Part shown: one piece after another, positions 46,560 to 53,503 of the stretch
How positions within the stretch are numbered: position 1 is the stretch's first letter
Layout: each line of letters starts with the position of its first letter
Origin: Marivita hallyeonensis
Lineage (GTDB): Bacteria; Pseudomonadota; Alphaproteobacteria; Rhodobacterales; Rhodobacteraceae
Length of the DNA: 64,000 nucleotides
Assembly: GCF_900129875.1 (NCBI RefSeq)
Contig: NZ_FQXC01000004.1
Span: 613,771-677,770, forward strand
Reading direction: 5' to 3'
The notes under the pieces: model-generated
Database searches by the model: none
Told to the model about the DNA's origin: nothing
Seen by the model: the letters and a program-made list of their open reading frames with translations, nothing else
Translations under genes and position numbers: made by a program

Positions 46560-47477
46560 ATGTTGAAATCTACTCTTTCGGTCGTTGCGATTTGCACCGC
46601 GACAACGGCTGCCGCCAATTGCGATACTGTTGTCTTTTCGGACGTGGGCTGGACCGACATCACTGCGACCACAGCCGCGACCACGGTGGTCCTCGATGCG
46701 CTTGGCTACGAGACCGACATCAAAGTGCTGTCCGTCCCGGTGACCTATACCGCCCTGGCCGAAGGCGATGTGGACGTGTTCCTTGGCAACTGGATGCCAA
46801 CGATGGAGGCCGACATTGCGCCCTATCGCGAAGCTGGCACGGTCGACACTGTGCGCGCGAATCTCGAAGGCGCGAAATACACGCTGGCCGTGAACAAGGC
46901 TGCTGCTGATATGGGCATTGCAAATTTCGCGGACATTGCCACCCATAGGGACGCCTTGGATGCCGAGATCTACGGCATCGAACCCGGCAATGACGGCAAT
47001 CGCCTCATCATGGACATGATCGCCGACAATGCGTTTGACCTCGACGGCTTCGAAGTGGTCGAAAGTTCCGAACAAGGGATGCTGGCACAAGTGGCGCGCG
47101 CCTCAGACCGGGGTGAGCCCATCGTGTTCCTCGGCTGGGAGCCACATCCGATGAACGCCAATTTCGAGCTCACCTACCTTGAAGGAGGCGATGACTGGTT
47201 CGGTCCGAACCTCGGTGGCGCCACGGTCTACACCAACACCCGCGCCGGATATGTCGAGGAATGCACGAATGTCGGTGCGCTGTTGAACAACCTTGAATTC
47301 AGCCTCGCCATGGAAAACGAAATCATGGGCGCGATCCTGAATGACGGTGAAGAACCGCGCGACGCCGCGATTGCGTGGCTGTCGGCCAACCCGGACGCTT
47401 ACGCGGAATGGCTTGACGGCGTCACCACCAAAGACGGCGGAGATGCCGTTGCGGCGGTGCAGGCAGCGCTTCAATAA
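46560..47477 (+). CDS. choX: Choline ABC transporter periplasmic binding protein
   Basis: Receptor of 305 residues with a signal peptide ending near residue 19. The aromatic box that cages the choline trimethylammonium group is visible: Trp31, Trp78, Tyr107 and Trp192. Set against S. meliloti ChoX (Trp43, Trp90, Tyr119, Trp205, from memory), the first three share a constant offset of 12 and the fourth of 13. The ATG at 46560 follows AGGGAG; the open frame upstream is antisense to betI. A strong hairpin with a T-run follows the stop. Confidence 0.92.
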   Translation: MLKSTLSVVAICTATTAAANCDTVVFSDVGWTDITATTAATTVVLDALGYETDIKVLSVPVTYTALAEGDVDVFLGNWMPTMEADIAPYREAGTVDTVRANLEGAKYTLAVNKAAADMGIANFADIATHRDALDAEIYGIEPGNDGNRLIMDMIADNAFDLDGFEVVESSEQGMLAQVARASDRGEPIVFLGWEPHPMNANFELTYLEGGDDWFGPNLGGATVYTNTRAGYVEECTNVGALLNNLEFSLAMENEIMGAILNDGEEPRDAAIAWLSANPDAYAEWLDGVTTKDGGDAVAAVQAALQ

Positions 47478-47488
47478 TCGACACATCG

Positions 47489-47512
47489 GGCGGCCAACAG
47501 GCCGCCCTTTTC
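47489..47512 (+). terminator. Terminator/attenuator hairpin between choX and choW
   Basis: GGGCGGCC (47489-47496) and GGCCGCCC (47501-47508) form a perfect 8-bp stem with loop AACA, followed by TTTT. It is placed 12 bases after choX and 27 before choW. It should end a share of transcripts and so raise ChoX over ChoWV. Confidence 0.7.
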
Positions 47513-47538
47513 CAATCATGACATGACGAAGGCGGCGC

Positions 47539-48375
47539 ATGGACTGGCTGACCGAAAACAAGATCCCCGTTGGTCAGATCGCGGGCGATGGCTTTGACTG
47601 GCTTGAAAGCAACGGAGCCTTTTTCTTCGATGCCCTGTCTGACGCGCTGGAGGCGATGATCGACGGGTTTCTCTGGCTGCTGCAGACGCCGCATCCGCTG
47701 TTCATCATCGGTCTCTTCGTAGCGCTCACCTGGCTGCTGCAACGCAGTTGGAAGGTCTGCCTGTTCGTCGGCCTCGGGTTTTTGTTCATCATCAACCAAG
47801 GTTATTGGGAGGAAACGACCGAAAGCCTGACGCTTGTCTTATCCGCCTGCGTGGTCTGCATGGGCTTGGGTGTCCCAATCGGCATCGCCGCGGCACATAG
47901 GCCCAAACTCTACGCGTGGATGCGGCCCGTGCTGGACCTTATGCAGACCTTGCCGACCTTCGTCTATCTTATTCCGGCGATTGTGTTTTTCGGTATCGGG
48001 ATGGTGCCGGGCCTGATCGCGACGGTGATCTTCGTGCTGCCCGCACCAATCCGCCTGACCCATCTTGGCGTCAGTTCGACACCGACGCCCCTCATCGAAG
48101 CTGCCGAAGCGTTCGGTGCTACGAAACAGCAGCTTTTGTGGAAGGTCGAACTGCCCTCTGCCCTGCCGCAAATCATGGCGGGGCTGAACCAGACGATCAT
48201 GTTGTCGCTGTCGATGGTCGTGATCGCCGCGCTTGTCGGTGCCGATGGGCTTGGGGTGCCGGTGGTGCGTGCGCTTAACCAAGTGAACACGGCGCGTGGT
48301 TTCGAAAGCGGCTTTGTCATTGTGGTCGTTGCGATCATCCTTGACCGGATGCTGCGGATGGAGCGCGACAAATGA
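47539..48375 (+). CDS. choW: Choline ABC transporter permease
   Basis: ProW-type permease of 278 residues with several hydrophobic segments (near 54-75, 95-115, 132-155, 205-225 and 235-255). The EAA-like loop EAAEAFGATKQQLLWKVELP near residue 190 is highly typical of glycine betaine/choline systems. Its end overlaps choV by four bases. Confidence 0.92.
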   Translation: MDWLTENKIPVGQIAGDGFDWLESNGAFFFDALSDALEAMIDGFLWLLQTPHPLFIIGLFVALTWLLQRSWKVCLFVGLGFLFIINQGYWEETTESLTLVLSACVVCMGLGVPIGIAAAHRPKLYAWMRPVLDLMQTLPTFVYLIPAIVFFGIGMVPGLIATVIFVLPAPIRLTHLGVSSTPTPLIEAAEAFGATKQQLLWKVELPSALPQIMAGLNQTIMLSLSMVVIAALVGADGLGVPVVRALNQVNTARGFESGFVIVVVAIILDRMLRMERDK

Positions 48376-49418
48376 GTGAACCGCGCGTCTCGTTCGACAA
48401 TGTCTCGATCGTCTTCGGGGACAAACCGGAGGCCGCTCTGCCACTCATGGATGCGGGCCAAAGCCGTGGTGAGATCCAAAGCGAAACGCATCAGGTACTT
48501 GGCGTGCACGATTGCTCGCTCGACGTGGCCGAGGGCGAGATCCTTGTTCTAATGGGGTTGTCCGGGTCCGGCAAGTCCACCCTGCTGCGCGCGGTCAATG
48601 GGCTGAACCCCGTGGTGCGCGGCTGCGTTCGGGTGCATGACGGCACGCGGCTGGTTGATGTCACCCATGCCGACGCCGCGACCTTGCGGCAGTTGCGGCT
48701 GCGTCACGTGGCGATGGTGTTCCAGCAATTCGGCCTCTTGCCATGGCGCACCGTGCGCGAGAATGTCGGCCTGGGTCTGGAATTGGGCGGCCAGTCCAAA
48801 ACCGAACGGCAGGAGCGCGTGGAGGCGCAGCTAGCGCTCGTGGGGCTGTCCGATTGGGCCGATCGCAAGGTCGGAGAACTGTCCGGCGGGATGCAGCAAC
48901 GCGTGGGCCTTGCCCGCGCCTTTGCCACCGACGCGCCGATCCTCCTTATGGACGAACCCTTTTCGGCCCTCGATCCCCTGATCCGGACGAAGCTTCAGGA
49001 TGAACTTCTTGAATTGCAGGACACGCTGCGGCGCACGATCATTTTCGTGAGTCACGATCTGGACGAGGCCTTCAAGATCGGCAACCGCATCGCGATCATG
49101 GAAGGCGGACGCATCGTGCAATGCGGCACGCCACAGGACATTTTCCGTCATCCCGCAAACCATTACGTGGCCGATTTCGTCAAGCACATGAACCCGCTCG
49201 GCGTTCTGCGCGCGCGTGACATCATGCGAAGCGGGCACGGCACCAAGGGCGCGCCCGAAGTTGATGCGGACGCGCGGGTCATGACGGTGATGCAGACACT
49301 TGTCGGGCAGGACAGAGACTTGACCGTGGTCGCAGAGGGCGCACCCATTGGCGTGATCGGTAAAAATGACGTGCTGGCCTACTTGTCTGACCCGACCGGA
49401 GGTTCCGGCAGATCATAG
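48372..49418 (+). CDS. choV: Choline ABC transporter ATPase
   Basis: ProV-type ATPase of 348 residues. It has Walker A GLSGSGKST, the Q-loop in MVFQQFGLLPWRTV, signature LSGGMQQRVGLA and Walker B LLMDEPFSALDPL. An N-terminal extension of about 45 residues precedes the core. The last 60 residues may be a reduced regulatory (CBS-like) tail. Its 3' end overlaps the convergent phosphoesterase gene by 40 bases. Confidence 0.92.
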   Translation: MSEPRVSFDNVSIVFGDKPEAALPLMDAGQSRGEIQSETHQVLGVHDCSLDVAEGEILVLMGLSGSGKSTLLRAVNGLNPVVRGCVRVHDGTRLVDVTHADAATLRQLRLRHVAMVFQQFGLLPWRTVRENVGLGLELGGQSKTERQERVEAQLALVGLSDWADRKVGELSGGMQQRVGLARAFATDAPILLMDEPFSALDPLIRTKLQDELLELQDTLRRTIIFVSHDLDEAFKIGNRIAIMEGGRIVQCGTPQDIFRHPANHYVADFVKHMNPLGVLRARDIMRSGHGTKGAPEVDADARVMTVMQTLVGQDRDLTVVAEGAPIGVIGKNDVLAYLSDPTGGSGRS

Positions 49419-50068
49419 CGCGCGATCTGGTGGAACCGCCCATCCCTGTCCTCCCCCATCAATGAGATGTGTCGCATCAGATAAGGTCCGGAGACGTCAG
49501 GCAGGGGGGCGCGCACGGTCTCCTCTATTGTCGTACGCTCGGCCTGTGGCACGCGGTCCGTCAGGGTCATGTGAAAGCGGAACGCGTCCATCACGAAGGG
49601 GTATCCCCATGTGAGCAGGTTTTGGTGCAGCGTCTCAGACAGGTTGCGTCGCGCGTATTTCTCACGCTCGTCGACACTGAGCGGCGCGCGAAATCTGTCC
49701 AACTCGGTCACGCAATGCGCGGCAAGATCGCTCAAGGCATCGTTCGAAGTGGCGGGAACCAGCGCAAGAAACCGCCCAAGCCACACCAGTGACAGGCCGC
49801 CCAGCGAAACCGCGGCGCGCTTCTGCGCGAATGCTTCGACCGCCCGCGGCAGTTGTGCAGCATCACACGTGTCATAGAGGCGAAACGGAGCCTTCAGGGT
49901 CGCGTGAAACCCGTATCTGCTGGCATTTGCGATCCAGTCCTGCCGCGCCAACGGTGTGGCCTTTTGCTGTGAAACGCAGTCCCAGCCAAACCAGCTTGCG
50001 CCAAAATCGCCCAATGGGCCGTCTGGAACATGGTAAATTGCATAGCGCTGGAACTCGGTTGCGGGCAT
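49379..50068 (-). CDS. DUF1045 2H-phosphoesterase-like protein
   Basis: Cytoplasmic protein of 229 residues with both His-x-Thr motifs of the 2H phosphoesterase superfamily: HAT at 55-57 in RYGFHATLKAPF, and HMT at 166-168 in FRFHMTLTDR. The family (DUF1045) is usually found in phosphonate (phn) operons, where its reaction is not settled; a cyclic phosphodiester is a plausible substrate. Here it stands alone, convergent with choV. The start at 50068 is chosen because conserved sequence begins at once; upstream the frame runs antisense to the next gene. Confidence 0.82.
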   Translation of the reverse strand: MPATEFQRYAIYHVPDGPLGDFGASWFGWDCVSQQKATPLARQDWIANASRYGFHATLKAPFRLYDTCDAAQLPRAVEAFAQKRAAVSLGGLSLVWLGRFLALVPATSNDALSDLAAHCVTELDRFRAPLSVDEREKYARRNLSETLHQNLLTWGYPFVMDAFRFHMTLTDRVPQAERTTIEETVRAPLPDVSGPYLMRHISLMGEDRDGRFHQIARYDLPEPPVGSDK

Positions 50069-50173
50069 GATCGCAGTTAGGCGCGACACGATTTCTTTGA
50101 CAAGCCTACGGAAGCCTGTTGCAACGTATTCAACTTTGCTTATATGTTTTCCAACAGTAAGGAGACTTGCGAT

Positions 50174-51037
50174 ATGACACCTAAAATTACCGGATTTTTC
50201 GACGACGCGACGAACACCATCTCCTATGTGGTGCAAGATCCCGAAGGCCGCGCTTGCGCCATCGTGGATAGCGTTCTGGATTTCGACTACTCCTCGGGCC
50301 GGACCGATACGAAATCGGCCGACGCCATCATTGCCTTCGTGCGTGAGAATGACCTCGACGTGCAGTGGTTGCTCGAAACACACGTCCATGCGGATCACCT
50401 GAGCGCGGCGCCCTATCTTCAGGACGCTCTCGGCGGGAAAATCGGCATCGGCGACCGCATTCAGGTCGTTCAGGACACGTTCGGCAAGGTGTTCAACGAA
50501 GGCACCGAGTTCCAGCGCGACGGCAGCCAATTCGACCAGCTTTTCGTCGAAGGCGACAGCTTCCACATCGGACAGTTGCGGGCCGACGTCCTCCACACTC
50601 CCGGGCATACACCGGCTTGTCTGACCTACGTTGTGGGCGACGCGGCCTTCGTGGGCGATACCCTGTTCATGCCGGATTTCGGCACCGCGCGGTGTGACTT
50701 CCCCGGCGGGTCGTCGGAACAGCTGTACGACTCGGTCCAGAAGATCCTCGCTCTGCCGGACGAGACCCGCATCTTCGTCGGCCACGACTACAAGGCGCCG
50801 GGTCGCGAAGAATACGCGTGGGAAACCACCGTCGGTGAGCAGAAGGCCAAGAACGTGCACGTGGGCGCTGGTGCGTCGAAGGATGACTTCGTCGAGATGC
50901 GCGATGCCCGCGATGCGACGCTGGCGATGCCAAAGCTCATCATCCCGTCCCTGCAGGTCAACATGCGCGCGGGCCAGATGCCGCCAGCCGACAAGGACGG
51001 CAAGGTGTTCCTCAAAGTTCCTGTGAACGAGCTCTGA
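50174..51037 (+). CDS. Metallo-beta-lactamase-fold persulfide dioxygenase-type protein
   Basis: ETHE1/Blh-like non-haem iron hydrolase-fold enzyme of 287 residues, predicted to oxidise glutathione persulfide to sulfite and glutathione. Metal motif THVHADH lies at 69-75, with later ligands in HTPGHTPACLTY, GDTLFMPDFGTARCDFPGG and VGHDYK. The ATG at 50174 follows AAGGAG; a start at 50144 would fall next to a possible -10 (TATATG at 50141). It heads a four-gene unit with two sulfur transport halves and a DUF442 protein. Confidence 0.85.
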   Translation: MTPKITGFFDDATNTISYVVQDPEGRACAIVDSVLDFDYSSGRTDTKSADAIIAFVRENDLDVQWLLETHVHADHLSAAPYLQDALGGKIGIGDRIQVVQDTFGKVFNEGTEFQRDGSQFDQLFVEGDSFHIGQLRADVLHTPGHTPACLTYVVGDAAFVGDTLFMPDFGTARCDFPGGSSEQLYDSVQKILALPDETRIFVGHDYKAPGREEYAWETTVGEQKAKNVHVGAGASKDDFVEMRDARDATLAMPKLIIPSLQVNMRAGQMPPADKDGKVFLKVPVNEL

Positions 51038-51041
51038 GACC

Positions 51042-51467
51042 ATGAACCCGGATTGGATTTACGGGCTGATCGGCGGATTGGTGATCGGCACAGGTGGCGC
51101 AGTGTATCTGTTGGCCAATGGACGCATCATGGGGGCCAGCGGCATCGTCGGTGGCCTCGTGGACGGCAGCGGCGCATCAACGAAATGGGAGCGGCTGAGT
51201 TTTTTGGCAGGTGTCGCTCTCATCCCCTTCCTGCTGCTGAGCGTATTGGGCCCGAAGGACACGCATGTGACCAGTAATCTGCCCGTTCTCATTGCGGCAG
51301 GCCTTCTGGTCGGCGTTGGCACGCGTCTTGCCAATGGCTGCACCTCCGGTCACGGCGTTTGCGGAATCTCGCGCCTGTCGTTGCGCGGGATCGTCGCAAC
51401 TGTGTTCTACATTCTGGCGGGTGGTCTCACGATCGCGCTGTTCCGCCACGTGTTGGGGGTGGTGTGA
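51042..51467 (+). CDS. YeeE/YedE-family sulfur-compound membrane protein, half 1
   Basis: 141-residue membrane protein with about four helices. The family motif NGCTSGHGVCGISRLS near residue 105 carries cysteines used by YeeE proteins to pass thiosulfate or related sulfur species. It follows the dioxygenase gene by four bases and overlaps half 2 (TGATG). Similar pairs (PmpA/PmpB) occur in bacterial sulfide-responsive operons. Confidence 0.85.
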   Translation: MNPDWIYGLIGGLVIGTGGAVYLLANGRIMGASGIVGGLVDGSGASTKWERLSFLAGVALIPFLLLSVLGPKDTHVTSNLPVLIAAGLLVGVGTRLANGCTSGHGVCGISRLSLRGIVATVFYILAGGLTIALFRHVLGVV

Positions 51468-51901
51468 TGCGGAACGCGTTTGCTTTTCTCGCCGGTGGCC
51501 TCTTCGGGGCCGGACTCATGATCTCGGGCATGACGGACACCCGCAAAGTGCAGGGATGGCTCGACGTGTTTGGCAATTGGGACCCGACGCTGGCATTCGT
51601 CATGGGGGGTGCCATCATCCCGATGTTTATCGCGTGGCGTGTCGCGGCGCGGCGGCAATACGCCCTGCTGGGCGATGCCATGCCACCGCCGCCTAGCACA
51701 CAGGTCGGTCGCAACCTCGTGCTTGGCTCTGTCATGTTCGGCATGGGCTGGGGCCTCGTGGGCCTGTGCCCCGGACCGGCCATCGCGTCGCTCAGCTATG
51801 GCGGGTTCGAGGGACTGGTCTTCCTTGCCTCCATGCTGGTCGGCATGGGTGCGATGCCCACAATTCGCGGGTGGCTGGACAGGCCAGCACCTGCACAGTA
51901 G
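51467..51901 (+). CDS. YeeE/YedE-family membrane protein, half 2 (DUF6691 type)
   Basis: 144-residue partner with about four helices and the motif GWGLVGLCPGPAIASLS, the counterpart of the Cys motif in half 1. Full-length YeeE proteins join these two halves in one chain. An in-frame GTG lies one codon before the chosen ATG. It is predicted to form a pseudo-dimeric channel for a sulfur compound with half 1. Confidence 0.85.
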   Translation: MRNAFAFLAGGLFGAGLMISGMTDTRKVQGWLDVFGNWDPTLAFVMGGAIIPMFIAWRVAARRQYALLGDAMPPPPSTQVGRNLVLGSVMFGMGWGLVGLCPGPAIASLSYGGFEGLVFLASMLVGMGAMPTIRGWLDRPAPAQ

Positions 51902-51910
51902 GACTTTGCC

Positions 51911-52348
51911 ATGGATATTCGCCAAATTTCAGAGCGCTACAGCGTCTCCCCGCAGATCGATCCCGAAGACGCCGCCGCCATCAAGGCGGCAGGCATCACC
52001 ACTGTGATCTGCAACCGACCCGATGCCGAAGTGCCGCCCAGCCATCAGACGGACGCCATTCGCGCCGCGCTTGAGGCGGAAGGGCTTCGTTTCGAGGTTC
52101 TGCCGATCACGCATCAGACCATGACGCCAGACCGTGTTGCCGCGCAGGCTGACATCGTCGCGTCGTCGGATGGCCCGGTGCTAGCCTATTGCGCGTCGGG
52201 CACGCGGTCGTCAATCCTGTGGGCGCTGAGCCAGGCGGGGCAGCAAAGCGCGGACCAGATTTTGAATGCGGTCAGCCGTGCGGGATATGACCTTGCTGCT
52301 CTGCGTCCGACGCTCGACGCAGCGGCATCGGCGCAAAAGCAAGGCTAG
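51911..52348 (+). CDS. TIGR01244/DUF442 sulfurtransferase-phosphatase-like protein
   Basis: 145-residue protein with the Cys-x4-Arg active-site loop YCASGTRSS (Cys94, Arg99), the fold shared by tyrosine phosphatases and this sulfurtransferase family. In Blh proteins a DUF442 domain is fused to the persulfide dioxygenase; here the two are separate genes in one operon. It probably moves sulfane sulfur to or from the dioxygenase. Confidence 0.82.
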   Translation: MDIRQISERYSVSPQIDPEDAAAIKAAGITTVICNRPDAEVPPSHQTDAIRAALEAEGLRFEVLPITHQTMTPDRVAAQADIVASSDGPVLAYCASGTRSSILWALSQAGQQSADQILNAVSRAGYDLAALRPTLDAAASAQKQG

Positions 52349-52364
52349 GTTTCGGCGCCACGTA

Positions 52365-53438
52365 TCACGGCTCCAAATCATCGAGGCCCAAGGCCAGATC
52401 ATCCAAAGACATGTCCATCGGTTGAGGCACCAAAGGCGCCTCAACATTAACAGCATCCGAAAATGCGGTATCCGTGACCGCGTCTTTTGGCTGCTTTGCT
52501 GACACTTTGGGCGTGGTCCGCGCGGCGTCCCCCCTGTCAGCCTGCTGCAAAAGCGGCGCGTCACCACCGATGCGAATGGCGCGAAAGCCGTTTATCTGAC
52601 CCAGCTTGCCTTTGGCGACGACATAGCCACCATCAACCACGAGACTGGTGGCGTTCAGGGCGGCCGGGGAGATTTCCAGAAGATCACCGGGCTTCAGAGA
52701 CTGCGCTTTCGACAAAGGCACATGGATGCGTGTCAGCACTGCACGCATCCGGGCAGGCAGGCGTTTCATCGCCTCGGCGTGCTTGCCCAACTGGATCGAA
52801 GACGCGTCATCGGTAGCCTTGCTCGGCTCAGGTTCGGGAAACAGAAAGGCAACCTTTCCGACCCGCGTGTCTTGAGCAAGGCTGACGTCGAAAGACAGCA
52901 TGTGATGGCTGTCCCCGTCCAGAGCCAGCCCTGCCGTCTGCACATCATCCACCTGCGCGCCGAAGCGAAATCCCTGCAAGTGTGCCCGTTCCGGCTGACC
53001 CTCCAGCATGGCCCCAAACCGCGGGAGCGCCGCATCGACGAGCGGGGCCGTCATGGCAGCATCGGTGGCGGTGAAGGGGCGGTCATCCAGCGGAAACCGC
53101 GACACTTTTCCAAGCGTCTGCACCTCGATCAGGCTGGTCACAACCGAGCGGTCCAACGCCAACAGCCCGCAGGATCCTGCGTCATTCTCAAGAATGAGCA
53201 GCAAGGCGTCTTCGGGCAGGCGCGCAAGCGCCAGATCGGTCGGCAAAGTGTCGTCCCTGGTGGCCTGCGCGACGAGACCAAGCGCCCAAAGCGCGTCAGC
53301 AGCAATCGACAGACTGCGCCCAAGGGCGCGATGCACGGAGAGACCGCCAACACCCAGCGACCGGCGTTGTGCTTGCGCCTTGCGTTCCAGAACTGACTCT
53401 GCTGTGCCGTCAGGCATCGTACTGTGTTCACCCGTCAA
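52365..53438 (-). CDS. FliM/FliN-family flagellar motor C-ring protein
   Basis: Divergent switch protein of 357 residues. The C-terminal surface-presentation domain (about 235-290) reads LTRIHVPLSKAQSLKPGDLLEISPAALN followed by VAKGKLGQINGFRAIRI, the FliM/FliN pattern of a dimeric beta-fold. The middle resembles the FliM core, and the acidic C-terminal tail (DMSLDDLALGLDDLEP) is low in complexity. It may start at ATG 53417. No other flagellar gene is close. The best call is a Rhodobacterales-type FliM paralogue. Confidence 0.7.
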   Translation of the reverse strand: MTGEHSTMPDGTAESVLERKAQAQRRSLGVGGLSVHRALGRSLSIAADALWALGLVAQATRDDTLPTDLALARLPEDALLLILENDAGSCGLLALDRSVVTSLIEVQTLGKVSRFPLDDRPFTATDAAMTAPLVDAALPRFGAMLEGQPERAHLQGFRFGAQVDDVQTAGLALDGDSHHMLSFDVSLAQDTRVGKVAFLFPEPEPSKATDDASSIQLGKHAEAMKRLPARMRAVLTRIHVPLSKAQSLKPGDLLEISPAALNATSLVVDGGYVVAKGKLGQINGFRAIRIGGDAPLLQQADRGDAARTTPKVSAKQPKDAVTDTAFSDAVNVEAPLVPQPMDMSLDDLALGLDDLEP

Positions 53439-53503
53439 ACCACGTTCCTGCCGTTATGGCGGGGAATGGTTACCAAGGGCTTAGCGTCTCTTGGACAACC
53501 CGC

